Position numbers and translations under genes: made by a program. From IMG/VR virus record IMGVR_UViG_3300047560_000932, positions 1 to 29,767 of that record: 29,767 nucleotides of DNA, one strand, 5' to 3'. Below are positions 1 to 8,680 of the stretch, piece by piece. Below the pieces are notes generated by a model that worked only from the letters and a program-made list of their open reading frames with translations, did not search any database and was not told the origin of the DNA. Positions within the stretch are counted from its first letter, which is position 1, and each line of letters begins with the position of its first letter. This DNA is from a virus.

Positions 1-1866
1 ACTCAGAACTATAGTGCCGCAGAGTTAAAAGAAAGCAATCAATACTACGACAACTTAGCATCAAGTGCTAGTGCAACATCAAAGCCCCCTACTGTTACTG
101 CCACAGTAACTAGCACAGGTGATGGAACTGTAACCGGTACTGTTAGAACTACTACAGTTACCGAAACACAAACAACTAGTTTTCAACAAAGTACAGGTGG
201 CGGAACATCTACTGTATATGCTAACCCATCAACACCCACTGCGGCTAGTTTATCTTATCAAGCAGAAGCAAAAAATGCATCTAATTTACAACAAGCATAC
301 GCATTAAATCCAGATAGTAAATTTGGAGCACGTGCCCTCGACAGTAAACTAGCTAAGGGTGATATAACACAAGAGCAGTATGATGAGATTAAAAACTCTA
401 CACCCGAACAACGAAAAGAAAAATCGCTTGCATATGCTGACCAATATGAACAGGCTAGAACAAAAGAAATTGCCGCACAAACAGGCGGAACACCCACTGT
501 TGTAGTAACAACTCCACCAAACACAAGTGAAGTAACCACAACATATAACAAAACAGTAACAACAGAAGTTACAAAGATTAACGGAGATGTTCCGGGCTCG
601 CCAAACATTTCAACACAATCAGTTGAGGGAGTTGAATATCAAGTTGTAAATAACGAAGACGGAACCCAATCATTTACGCCAGTCGATTCTCCTTATGGTG
701 AAAATGATACAGTTAATGTTCAGGAAGAAACTGATGTATTAACTGTACCTCCTGGAACCGAAGTAGATGAGTTTGGTAATTTAGATGCGACTATTGCCGC
801 AAATGAAAATGCATTACAAGAACCACCTGTGCTTTCAGATGAAGAAGTAAATGATTATTTCCAACAAACTCAGGCTGAGCAAATTGATTATTCCACACCA
901 GACGATATTGCAGATGGGTCAGATCCAGGTGTGTTTTATGAGAACGATGGCACTGCAAGTGTGTCGCAAACTTTCTATGAGAATGACGGAACTCCGAGTT
1001 ATGCGGCTGCACAAGGTCTAAGTGGACCAGAACAAAATACCCGTTCTCAAGCAACACAACAAGACGTTGCAAACTTTAAGCAAAAAGAAGATTGGCGTGT
1101 TCGTTTAAGTCTAGCACCTGGCGCAACATACTTGTATAAAGATAAACAAAATGCAGGGATATTAGCTCCACTAGAAGCAACAGACGGTGTTATATTCCCA
1201 TATACTCCTACTGTCAACGTAAACTATGCGGCTTCATATGAACCAACCGAGATAACTCATTCTAACTATAAGATTTTTCAGTACAAGAGTAGCAGTGTTG
1301 ATAACGTACAAATTACATGTGAATTTACTGCACAAGATACATTTGAAGCTAATTATTTGTTAGCAGTAATTCATTTCTTTAGAAGTGTAACAAAGATGTT
1401 TTATGGTCAAGATCAAAATCCGAAACCAGGAACACCTCCCCCATTGTGTTATTTGAGTGGTTTAGGTGCATTCCAATTTGACGCACACCCTTTAGCCATC
1501 ACTGCATTTAATTATAGCCTACCCAATGATGTTGACTATATACGTGCAGGAAGTGTAACGACACCAGCTGGTGTGAATCAAGCACCGTCTGACCCTGCTA
1601 AATCTGGTAGTCTATTGTCATCCGTTCTTAATAGATTGAGCGGCGCTGGTTTAAACCCGGGTGCATTGTCAGCACAACCTCAATTTAAAGCTACTACGTT
1701 TGGCGGAACTAAAGAACCAACTTATGTCCCCACAAAAATGCAAATATCAATTACAGCAATACCAATTGTTACACGTAATGATATTAGTAATAAGTTCAGT
1801 TTGAGAGATTATGGTAGTGGCACATTGTTAAGAGGAACTAAACGTCAAGGTGGAGGTATTTGGTAA
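1..1866 (+). CDS. Tail-tube cap / baseplate tube initiator, gp48-like (5' end missing)
   Basis: The frame is open from the first base, so the start lies upstream; 621 residues are visible. The last 260 residues (from the EDWRVRLSL motif at about residue 363) form a compact domain. It contains GVIFPYTP, EITHSNY, FTAQDTFEANYLLAVIHFFR, SVTKMFYGQD, GTPPPLCYLSGLG and LPNDVDYI, a motif series I associate with the gp48/gp54-type tube cap of marine T4-like phages. That protein sits on the hub and starts tube polymerisation. The preceding 360 residues are unlike it: a Thr-rich stretch (residues about 25-80), a Gln/Ala/Glu-rich helical part (about 80-155), another Thr-rich part, then an acidic linker with two FYENDGT copies 39 bases apart (934 and 973). 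T4 gp48 is about 364 residues, so this protein carries a large N-terminal extension of unknown role. Its TAA overlaps the next ATG by one base. The exact family (48 versus 54) is uncertain; a tail/baseplate role is fairly secure. Confidence 0.62.
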   Translation, partial: TQNYSAAELKESNQYYDNLASSASATSKPPTVTATVTSTGDGTVTGTVRTTTVTETQTTSFQQSTGGGTSTVYANPSTPTAASLSYQAEAKNASNLQQAYALNPDSKFGARALDSKLAKGDITQEQYDEIKNSTPEQRKEKSLAYADQYEQARTKEIAAQTGGTPTVVVTTPPNTSEVTTTYNKTVTTEVTKINGDVPGSPNISTQSVEGVEYQVVNNEDGTQSFTPVDSPYGENDTVNVQEETDVLTVPPGTEVDEFGNLDATIAANENALQEPPVLSDEEVNDYFQQTQAEQIDYSTPDDIADGSDPGVFYENDGTASVSQTFYENDGTPSYAAAQGLSGPEQNTRSQATQQDVANFKQKEDWRVRLSLAPGATYLYKDKQNAGILAPLEATDGVIFPYTPTVNVNYAASYEPTEITHSNYKIFQYKSSSVDNVQITCEFTAQDTFEANYLLAVIHFFRSVTKMFYGQDQNPKPGTPPPLCYLSGLGAFQFDAHPLAITAFNYSLPNDVDYIRAGSVTTPAGVNQAPSDPAKSGSLLSSVLNRLSGAGLNPGALSAQPQFKATTFGGTKEPTYVPTKMQISITAIPIVTRNDISNKFSLRDYGSGTLLRGTKRQGGGIW

Positions 1867-2177
1867 TGGCAAGTAATAATGTATATCCGGCAACAAGTCC
1901 ATACTATAACACGGGTGTAGTTAATAAGAAGTTTTTGGACATCATGGTCAATAGACAAATACCTATGCAACCTAGTGATATCTATTGGGAAATCACAACT
2001 GCATACGAATATAGACCTGATCTACTTGCGTATGACTTGTATAGTGATTCACGTTTATGGTGGGTGTTTGCAAGTAGAAATCCAAACAGACTGAAAGATC
2101 CGTATTTTGACTTTGTTACTGGCACTGGTATATATTTACCTAAGTTAGACATGTTGAAACAAGTGTTAGGGCTATAA
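1866..2177 (+). CDS. 53: Baseplate wedge subunit gp53
   Basis: A 103-residue protein. I chose the ATG at 1866 (TAATG overlap with the previous stop) over a TTG two codons upstream, because GGAGG at 1852-1856 lies nine bases before this ATG. The core YWEITTAYEYRPDLLAYDLY, followed by SRLWWVFASRNPN, DPYFDF and GTGIYLP, is the gp53 signature: a short LysM-like fold (about residues 50-93) ending in an 'IYLP' strand. In T4, gp53 joins neighbouring wedges around the hub. It is shorter than T4 gp53 (about 196 residues) and corresponds to the LysM-like core only, as in many environmental T4-like phages. Its position between the tube-cap and hub genes supports the assignment. Confidence 0.85.
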   Translation: MASNNVYPATSPYYNTGVVNKKFLDIMVNRQIPMQPSDIYWEITTAYEYRPDLLAYDLYSDSRLWWVFASRNPNRLKDPYFDFVTGTGIYLPKLDMLKQVLGL

Positions 2178-4871
2178 ATGTCATATTCTATATCTAGACA
2201 AGAGACAACGGGTCTTTGGGCAGTTAAAGATGATAATACAGGTAAGGTTATAGGCAGAGGGGATACTCCACAGATTGCCATTAATATTGCGATTTCTAAG
2301 GGAATGCCTTCTGAAAATGCAGAAGCATTGTTAGCAGAAGCAAATACAATAGAACAAGAGGAAGAAAAGGCAGCAGAACAACAGTCACAAGAATTTGAAA
2401 AAAATGTAGAACAAACTCCGACACAAGTAGAACAACAAAACAGAGACTACATGCAAAATGAAGGTGACGATGATGATTCGGGAATGAACCCTACATCAGA
2501 AGAAAATCCTCCCCCAACAGACGATGAACTTACTGCTTGGTCAGCAACACCTGACTACGAGTTTCAACCAAACGCTGGTGCTACTCAGCAAGGTAAATCA
2601 GGTACACCTACAGCAAAAAAGAGTCAACCAAAACCAGGCAAACGAACTCAAAACCCATTAGCTAATTTTAGTAGTTACACGTACCAATTGAGTTTATACA
2701 TGATTACTCCTGATGCATATTCAGCATTTATTGAGTCAGGAAGAAAGAACATAAATGCATTTCAAGATGTTAGTGCTACAGGCAACGGAGCATTCATTAT
2801 TGCACAAAGCGGTGGCGTAAATAATGCATCATCAAAACGTGCTCCTGGATTTGATGTAGATTTTTATATTGATGATTTAAAAATATCACAAGCTATTAAT
2901 GGTAAAGATACAAGTGCTTCTACTAACGTAACAGATATTTCATTCACTATTACTGAACCATATGGTTTTAGTTTTATTACTAGATTACGTCAAGCGGCAA
3001 CGTCATTAGCAAAAGTCAGTAAATCTAAAAACTTCCAAGACGTAGAAAATCCCTCACGACAATTCTTTATTTTGGGAATACGTTTTCAAGGATACGATTC
3101 AAATGGTAACGTTATAAGTTCAAAAGATGTTATTGGATCTAACAGTGATCCCGCCGGTAATGCATACGGAGTTTACGAGCGATACTACGATATTTTATTC
3201 AAAAGTATGAAATTTAATATTGACGGTAAAGCAACTGTGTATAAAATAACAGCCGCATCTACACCAACCGGTACTGCGTTTGGAATGAAGCGAGGAGTTA
3301 TATACAATGGTGCATCAGTTAGAGGTACAACTGTAGATGATGTGTTGATGGGTGACAGCGACGGTAGAATTGGTATACTTGCTAAAATGAATGCTGACCA
3401 AAAACAATTAGTTGATAGCGGTGCCGCAACGATAGCAAACAAGTATAGCGTGAAATATCTAGGACCTGCAGAAGTAGAAATCAAACATGCTAGTATTGTT
3501 AGTGAAGCTGATTTAGATAAATTAAAATTCCCAATGTCACGTTCTACTAACACATCAGATTCAAATGTTCAAGCAGAAGTCAACAGCACACCTGAGACAG
3601 ATGTTAGACAGATAACGTTGACTTCTGGTATTCCAATGTTACAAGCAATTGATAATATTATCAAGCAAAGTTCATATTTGGAAGACGCATTAAAGATTGT
3701 GTATACGACTGCGGAAGAAGCTAGTCCTGAAGGCGAAGAAGAAGTAAAGAACGAAACTAAAAAGAATATTAAATGGTACAACATTGGTGCTGAAGTAAAA
3801 TCGCTAGGATGGGATCCAAAACAAGGTGACTTTGCATATGATATCACGTATGTTATTCAACCATACGAAACACCAGTTGTGTTGAGTGCCTATGCAAATC
3901 GTGCAACAAAATATTATGGTCCACATAAACGTTATGAATACTGGTTTACTGGAAAAAATTCAGAAATCATCAAGTACGAACAACAAATGGACAACACATT
4001 CTTTAACGTTGTTTTAGGAGATGCGGGAGATGCGGGGTCAGCACAAGGTGGCTCAACGGATGTTCCTACAATTGCAAATATTCCACAAGGTCAAGATAAG
4101 ACAGGTAAGTTGAACACTGGTAATGAAGCTCAAAACAGTTACATGACTAGTTTATATGATCCTGGCGCATATGCAAAAGCAAAGATTACCATTCTAGGTG
4201 ATCCTGACTTTTTAATGGGAACAAATCCAGTTAGTGAAGCCGCAGTTTACAATCAGTTTTATGGTGTTGATGGATACACCATTAATCCAAATGGTGGACA
4301 AGTATTCATTGAAATTAACTTTAAAGAACCACAAGACTATAAAAATAGTAATGGATTATTGAGTATCAATCAATCTATTCTATTCTGGAAATACCCTGCA
4401 TCAGTACAAAAAGATATCGATAGCAGAGGTGGCGGAGTTAGCTATATGGTTCTAAGCTGTAACAGTTCATTCAGTAAAGGATCATTTACACAAGAATTGG
4501 TTGCAGTTATTAATACGTTTGATGATGTTGGTGCAGACGAAACTGCAAAGGCTGCAGGAAGACCATCAACAAATGAAGATGAAAGTTCAGCCGAAACAAA
4601 TAGATTACGTAGAGGATCCGGAACATCTGCATCTACATCATCCGGAACATCTACTACAAGTGGTACAGGATTCCCACAAGATGATGCCACTGGTTTAGAC
4701 AAAGCAATTTCTGAACAACAGTTAATGAATGAAGCATCAAACTTGGATGCATTCTACAATGATACTATAACATTAAACGTAGAAGGTTTCCCTGTACAAG
4801 ATGATGATGCGGGTACAAGTTTATCAGACGATGATATTTCTAACTTGTTTGATGAAGGCGGGAGAGAATAA
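2178..4871 (+). CDS. Large baseplate hub protein (gp27 position)
   Basis: An 897-residue protein whose ATG directly follows the gp53 stop. Residues 1-50 form a small domain. Residues about 52-155 are an acidic/Gln-rich low-complexity linker. From NPLANFSSYTYQLSLYMITP (about 160) to about 400 runs a folded beta-rich domain (VDFYIDDLKIS, DISFTITEPYGFSF, RYYDILFKSMKFNIDGKATV). A second domain (about 470-640) has IKWYNIGAEV, FAYDITYVIQPY and YYGPHKRYEYWFTGKNSEI. The third (about 660-790) has ILGDPDFLMGTNP and CNSSFSKGSFTQEL, a beta-barrel-type pattern seen in phage hub proteins. The C-terminus is a Ser/Thr/Asp-rich tail. Lying directly before the gp5-like spike, it occupies the role of T4 gp27, the trimeric hub that holds gp5. 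Sequence identity to T4 gp27 (about 391 residues) is not apparent to me, so the hub call rests on motifs and context. Confidence 0.55.
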   Translation: MSYSISRQETTGLWAVKDDNTGKVIGRGDTPQIAINIAISKGMPSENAEALLAEANTIEQEEEKAAEQQSQEFEKNVEQTPTQVEQQNRDYMQNEGDDDDSGMNPTSEENPPPTDDELTAWSATPDYEFQPNAGATQQGKSGTPTAKKSQPKPGKRTQNPLANFSSYTYQLSLYMITPDAYSAFIESGRKNINAFQDVSATGNGAFIIAQSGGVNNASSKRAPGFDVDFYIDDLKISQAINGKDTSASTNVTDISFTITEPYGFSFITRLRQAATSLAKVSKSKNFQDVENPSRQFFILGIRFQGYDSNGNVISSKDVIGSNSDPAGNAYGVYERYYDILFKSMKFNIDGKATVYKITAASTPTGTAFGMKRGVIYNGASVRGTTVDDVLMGDSDGRIGILAKMNADQKQLVDSGAATIANKYSVKYLGPAEVEIKHASIVSEADLDKLKFPMSRSTNTSDSNVQAEVNSTPETDVRQITLTSGIPMLQAIDNIIKQSSYLEDALKIVYTTAEEASPEGEEEVKNETKKNIKWYNIGAEVKSLGWDPKQGDFAYDITYVIQPYETPVVLSAYANRATKYYGPHKRYEYWFTGKNSEIIKYEQQMDNTFFNVVLGDAGDAGSAQGGSTDVPTIANIPQGQDKTGKLNTGNEAQNSYMTSLYDPGAYAKAKITILGDPDFLMGTNPVSEAAVYNQFYGVDGYTINPNGGQVFIEINFKEPQDYKNSNGLLSINQSILFWKYPASVQKDIDSRGGGVSYMVLSCNSSFSKGSFTQELVAVINTFDDVGADETAKAAGRPSTNEDESSAETNRLRRGSGTSASTSSGTSTTSGTGFPQDDATGLDKAISEQQLMNEASNLDAFYNDTITLNVEGFPVQDDDAGTSLSDDDISNLFDEGGRE

Positions 4872-4873
4872 GT

Positions 4874-7800
4874 ATGGCATGGGATTATTTTAAACCTAGA
4901 GGTAGAGCAAAAGCAAGCGAACCTGACGCAGGTGGCGGCGTCATTCGCAGTGAACCAGTATTTGGTGTTGTAAAAGACAACGTTGACCCTGTTCGTGCAG
5001 GACGATTGCAAGTTTATATTGCTGACTTTGGCGCACCTGATCCTGACGATAGTAGTAGTTGGGTTACTGTAGGATTTATGACACCATTCTTTGGAAAGAC
5101 TACAGGAAGCGGTGGCGAAACAGATTATGGTAGTTATTTACAAAACCCCACTAGCTATGGTATGTGGTTCAGTCCACCTGATATTGGAAGTACTGTTGTT
5201 TGTATTTTTATCAACGGTGACATGAATTATGGTTACTATATCGGTGCTGTTCCAGAACCAGAGGCATTAACGATGGTTCCTGCAATCGGTGCAGTTGAAG
5301 ATGTAGTTATGAATGAAGGTGAAGCGAACAGTTACGGTGGTGCTACTAAGCTACCTGTCGCTAACTTAAATGAAAATAATAGCGCAGAATCAGATGGTGC
5401 TGGCTTCTTAACAACACCAAAGCCAGTACACAGTTATGTTGCTGGCATCTATTCACAACAAGGTTTATTGCGTGATCCTATTAGAGGTCCTGTATCAAGT
5501 AGCGCACAGCGAGAAAGTCCGTCACGTGTTGGCTGGGGCGTAAGTACACCGGGTCGCCCAATTTATGAAGGTGGATACACTGACGAAACAATACTAGTAA
5601 ATTTAGAAGAAGGTAGTCCAGAATCACTTAAACTAGTTTCACGTAGAGGTGGACACAGCATAGTTATGGATGATGGTGATTTGATCGGAAGAGACCAGCT
5701 CATTAGAATAAGAACTGCACTGGGCCATCAAATCATATTGAGTGATGATGGTCAATGTCTGAACATCATGCATAGTAATGGACAAAGCTGGATTGAGTTG
5801 GGCAAAGAGGGTACAATAGATATGTACTCAATGAACTCAGTTAACGTTAGAACACAAGGTGATTTAAACCTTCATGCTGACAACAACATAAACATCAATG
5901 CTAAAAAAGAATTAAACATTTCAGCAGATTCAATACATGTAAATTCTGAAAATGATACGACATTCAGAGTGGGTGCAAACTTTAACGGCTATTCAGTTGG
6001 TAATTATTCATTTAAGGTTGATGGATCAATGTCTATGGGTGCAGGCGGTGAAGGTTCATATGCTTCAGCCGGTGTAATGTTTATCAATGGTAGTGATGTG
6101 AACTTAAATACAGGATCAGGTACAGCACCATCTTCAGTTAAACCATTACCAATAGTTTCACACACTGATGCACTATTTGATAAAGATAAAGGATGGGCGG
6201 CTGCTCCGGGCAAATTGCAATCAATTGTAAGTAGAGCACCATCACATGCACCGTGGGCTAATGCTAATCAGGGTGTAAACGTTAAAGTAACAAACAATGC
6301 AAGCGCAGAATTACCTAGTGCACCAAGTAAATCAGTAGCACAAACAAATCAAGCCGCAGGACAAGCCCCCGTTGCACCAACTAATCCTGCGTTAGTAGCA
6401 ACTGTTCCAGCAGTAAGTCCAGTGAGTACATCATTAGATAAAAACGTCACTGGAAGTATGGTAAGTGGCGTAGCCGCATCAGCCGCACAAGCGTTGCCAA
6501 ATGTAGTAGCGTCAGGTACAGGAATTGCGAAAGACGCTACAGGTGAATTGACCGCATTTGTGGGTAAACTTGCACAAACACCGGCTCAGTTAGAAACTGC
6601 TGGTATATTGAAGCCCGGATCAAGTACAGTAATTAATGGATTGATACAATCAGGTAAAACTGTAGCGCAAGCAATGCCAAGCAACTTGTTCACCGGTGCA
6701 CCGGGTGCAGAAAATCTAACAAAGTTAACAAACAATGTATCAGCACAAGTTGATGCACAAGTAGCAAACTTTAAACAAGCGCAGTCAGCATTAACACAAA
6801 CAGGAGTTATAACTGGCAAAGAAGCACCTACACAGATTGCAGGTTTGGTAACTGCAGGTTCACAAGTAGGAATTCCTCAAACTATCGATTTTGTTAAGAA
6901 CTCAGCAGGTACTTTAGCAAAGACTGTGGGAGGAGCGTTAAACAGTGTGTCCGATTCAATTGCATCAGGTAACTTTGCGGCAAAATTGGGAACTGATGTT
7001 AAGAGTGGATTGTCTTCACTAGCAACATCAGTCAATGGATTAGTTTCAAGCGCATCTTCAGGTATCGCAGGGTTGGTTGAAAGTGCTAAGGGAATTGCGG
7101 CATCAGCGTTTTCAGCAATCACTGAATCATTTAAAGCATTCAAAGCAAATGTTCCGCAAAACTTACGAGAGATTGCAAAAAAGAACCAAGAAGACCTTGT
7201 TGCAAAAGATGCGTCTGGGAGTGCAATATCATTAGATGGTGTATCATCTGGTGCATTAAGTGCAACTGGAAATATTAGTATGGCGCAAGTTTCTAGTGTT
7301 GCAAATAGTTTAGGAGTTAAGATACCATCAAGTTTAACTTCACTGGCATCAGGTGGCGCACCAAGTATCGCACAATTAACCAGTACAGCAAGTAGTTTAG
7401 GTATTAAAATACCATCAGATGTGACTGCGTTGGCATCAAGTGCATCCAAAGGCGGCTCCGTAGGAGCTACACAGTTGGCAACTGTGGCTAATAGTTTAGG
7501 TCTAAAGTTACCAGTAAGCCCGTCTACATTAGCATCAGGGTTAAATGCATTACCAGGTGGACTAAGTGCTACTGCGTCAGTCGTTGACAAAGCAACAACC
7601 TCATTCTCGTTACCTGGATTAAGCGATGTTAAGTCTTTAATCAATGCAGAAGGTAGTGCAAAATTAAATAATATTAGTTTAGCTGACGTTTCAGAAAAAG
7701 CCAGTTCAATGGTAGATGAAATAACAGGTAAATCTACGCAAAGTTTGACTTCTTTGGTTTCTAGTGGGTTGCCACCTGGTGCAGCCGCACAGTTATCAGC

Positions 7801-8179
7801 GGCAATTAGTGCGTTAAGTTCAACTTCAGGGGTGCAGGTTAAAATTCCAACTGTTGCTACGAATACAGTAGATAGAAGTGAAGTAAACTCACTTATCAAA
7901 AACAATTTTGGTGACAGCAAGATTCCTCCCCCAGATTTCTCGGGAACTAGTCAAGCTGAAATCTCAGCTAAGACCGAAACTTTGGCTGATTATAAAGAAA
8001 CGTTGAAGGAACAGCAACAGCGATTTAATGACCAATTAGAAGTAGCTAAACAAGCTAAAGCAGAATGGGTAACTGCTTATAACAGTTTACCTGCAGGTGA
8101 TCCTAAGATTACAGAATTGAAGAAAAAGTATGAAGCCGAGTACAAAAAGGCTCTACTCATCGCTGACGAAATAGCTTAA
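4874..8179 (+). CDS. 5: Baseplate central spike, gp5-like OB fold/beta-helix without lysozyme domain
   Basis: A 1,101-residue protein. The ATG lies two bases after the hub stop, with GGAG at 4861-4864 nine bases upstream. Residues about 27-140 are the gp5/VgrG-type OB fold: FGVVKDNVDPVRAGRLQVYI, a tryptophan-rich strand, MWFSPPDIGSTVVCIFINGD, YGYYIGAVPEP. Residues about 255-390 carry HSIVMDDGD, IRIRTALGHQIILSDDGQ and then short alternating strands (VNVRTQGDLNLHADNNININ), the start of a needle-like beta-helix. No T4-lysozyme-like domain is present between or after these. From about residue 400 to 1015 the chain is Ala/Ser/Thr/Gly/Val-rich low complexity with a three-copy repeat (residues 802-889). 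The last ~80 residues are charged and look like a coiled coil (ETLADYKETLKEQQQRFNDQ and on). In T4 the spike punctures the outer membrane and its lysozyme cuts peptidoglycan; here only the puncturing parts are seen. The function of the long tail is unknown. Confidence 0.8.
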   Translation: MAWDYFKPRGRAKASEPDAGGGVIRSEPVFGVVKDNVDPVRAGRLQVYIADFGAPDPDDSSSWVTVGFMTPFFGKTTGSGGETDYGSYLQNPTSYGMWFSPPDIGSTVVCIFINGDMNYGYYIGAVPEPEALTMVPAIGAVEDVVMNEGEANSYGGATKLPVANLNENNSAESDGAGFLTTPKPVHSYVAGIYSQQGLLRDPIRGPVSSSAQRESPSRVGWGVSTPGRPIYEGGYTDETILVNLEEGSPESLKLVSRRGGHSIVMDDGDLIGRDQLIRIRTALGHQIILSDDGQCLNIMHSNGQSWIELGKEGTIDMYSMNSVNVRTQGDLNLHADNNININAKKELNISADSIHVNSENDTTFRVGANFNGYSVGNYSFKVDGSMSMGAGGEGSYASAGVMFINGSDVNLNTGSGTAPSSVKPLPIVSHTDALFDKDKGWAAAPGKLQSIVSRAPSHAPWANANQGVNVKVTNNASAELPSAPSKSVAQTNQAAGQAPVAPTNPALVATVPAVSPVSTSLDKNVTGSMVSGVAASAAQALPNVVASGTGIAKDATGELTAFVGKLAQTPAQLETAGILKPGSSTVINGLIQSGKTVAQAMPSNLFTGAPGAENLTKLTNNVSAQVDAQVANFKQAQSALTQTGVITGKEAPTQIAGLVTAGSQVGIPQTIDFVKNSAGTLAKTVGGALNSVSDSIASGNFAAKLGTDVKSGLSSLATSVNGLVSSASSGIAGLVESAKGIAASAFSAITESFKAFKANVPQNLREIAKKNQEDLVAKDASGSAISLDGVSSGALSATGNISMAQVSSVANSLGVKIPSSLTSLASGGAPSIAQLTSTASSLGIKIPSDVTALASSASKGGSVGATQLATVANSLGLKLPVSPSTLASGLNALPGGLSATASVVDKATTSFSLPGLSDVKSLINAEGSAKLNNISLADVSEKASSMVDEITGKSTQSLTSLVSSGLPPGAAAQLSAAISALSSTSGVQVKIPTVATNTVDRSEVNSLIKNNFGDSKIPPPDFSGTSQAEISAKTETLADYKETLKEQQQRFNDQLEVAKQAKAEWVTAYNSLPAGDPKITELKKKYEAEYKKALLIADEIA
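7277..7540 (+). repeat. Three-copy imperfect protein repeat in the gp5 C-terminal extension
   Basis: Copies begin at 7277, 7364 and 7463 (spacing 87 and 99 bases, 29 and 33 residues). The conserved core reads VANSLGVKIPSSLTSLAS, TASSLGIKIPSDVTALAS and VANSLGLKLPVSPSTLAS. Each copy starts with a Gln-containing helix-like segment (AQVSS, AQLTS, TQLAT). The repeat lies inside the Ala/Ser-rich region and points to a helical or stalk-like repeat segment formed by duplication. I do not recognise it as a named family. Confidence 0.8.
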
Positions 8180-8186
8180 ATAAATA
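8179..8186 (+). promoter_or_regulatory. T4-type late-promoter-like octamer before gene 25
   Basis: AATAAATA fits the relaxed NATAAATA form of the T4-like late promoter (T4 consensus TATAAATA), which is read by a phage sigma factor (gp55) with a sliding clamp. It lies 16 bases before the gp25 ATG and overlaps the last base of the spike gene's stop. GAGG at 8192-8195 is the likely ribosome binding site. In AT-rich DNA such octamers also occur by chance. Confidence 0.4.
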
Positions 8187-8202
8187 AGATTGAGGATAAT
8201 AT

Positions 8203-8652
8203 ATGCCACACTATGTAGGATTCAGTACAATTAATGCTAACAAACCTAAATCTACTGCATTAAACGCAGGAGTTGACGGTGGTACGGGATCGCTGGTTCA
8301 GCCAGTGATTACTGGAAAGAAATTCCGTGCAACCGACACGCAACTAGTTATCCAAGATTTGTTAAACGCACTGAACATACAACAGGGACAAAAAGTAGGT
8401 AAACCAGAGTACGGCACAACTCTTTGGTCTTTTGTTTTTGAGCCAAACACAGCAGACGTTCAGTTCCAGTTAGAAAACGAAATTCGCAGAGTGGCTAGCC
8501 AAGACCCTAGACTTCTTTTAAATTCAGTCAAAGCATTTCCTCAGGAAAACGGCATTCTGATTGAAGTTGAGATGGCAATTGCTCCCTTTAACAATGTACA
8601 AGAATTGAATATCTTCTTCAATAATTCAACAAATATCGCAGTCTTACAGTAA
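8203..8652 (+). CDS. 25: Baseplate wedge / sheath initiator gp25
   Basis: A 149-residue protein; the T4 version has about 132. GAGG at 8192-8195 is well placed for the ATG. The sequence has the gp25 pattern: DTQLVIQDLLNALNIQQGQK, then GKPEYGTTLWSFVFEPNT, where EPNT (residues 80-83) is the hallmark motif of the family, then ENEIRRVASQDPRLLLNSV and a terminal beta segment. In T4-like and related contractile machines (gpW of P2, TssE of type VI secretion) gp25 has a lysozyme-like fold without activity. It links the wedge to the first sheath ring. It stands directly before gene 6, its wedge partner. Confidence 0.92.
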   Translation: MPHYVGFSTINANKPKSTALNAGVDGGTGSLVQPVITGKKFRATDTQLVIQDLLNALNIQQGQKVGKPEYGTTLWSFVFEPNTADVQFQLENEIRRVASQDPRLLLNSVKAFPQENGILIEVEMAIAPFNNVQELNIFFNNSTNIAVLQ

Positions 8653-8654
8653 AC

Positions 8655-8677
8655 CCTAAAAAACCAGTGTTTTCAGG
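8655..8677 (+). other. Weak hairpin in the gp25-gp6 gap
   Basis: In the gap, AAAAC (8660-8664) can pair with GTTTT (8669-8673) around a CAGT loop. CCT (8655-8657) can extend it by pairing with AGG (8675-8677) across a small internal loop. It is AT-rich and has no U-tract after it, so it is not a convincing terminator. It sits just before the putative gene 6 promoter. Confidence 0.2.
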
Positions 8678-8680
8678 TAT

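Noticed and set aside
258-608. A 116-codon open frame on the - strand opposite the cap-protein extension
   Set aside because: The sense frame is continuous with the cap protein. The antisense peptide is hydrophobic and Val/Ser-rich merely because the sense side is Thr/Asn-rich. No ribosome site or family likeness supports it.
1860-1865. TTG start two codons before the gp53 ATG
   Set aside because: The ATG at 1866 forms the TAATG coupling and has the better spacing from GGAGG.
829-1866. A GTG start at 829 for a 345-residue cap protein
   Set aside because: The same frame is open back to base 1 and reads as protein throughout. There is no good ribosome binding site before 829 and the chosen GTG lies within a continuous acidic linker. 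The longer, truncated gene is preferred, though an internal start cannot be fully excluded.
2173-2180. TATAAATG at the gp53/hub junction as a late promoter
   Set aside because: It resembles TATAAATA but includes the hub gene's own ATG. A promoter there would start transcripts inside the coding sequence. Likely chance.
6877-7920. A 347-codon open frame on the - strand inside the spike gene
   Set aside because: It lies opposite the Ala/Ser/Thr-rich part of the spike, where skewed codon use removes antisense stops. The translation is a low-complexity mirror with no recognisable domain, and it would be the only minus-strand gene in the window.
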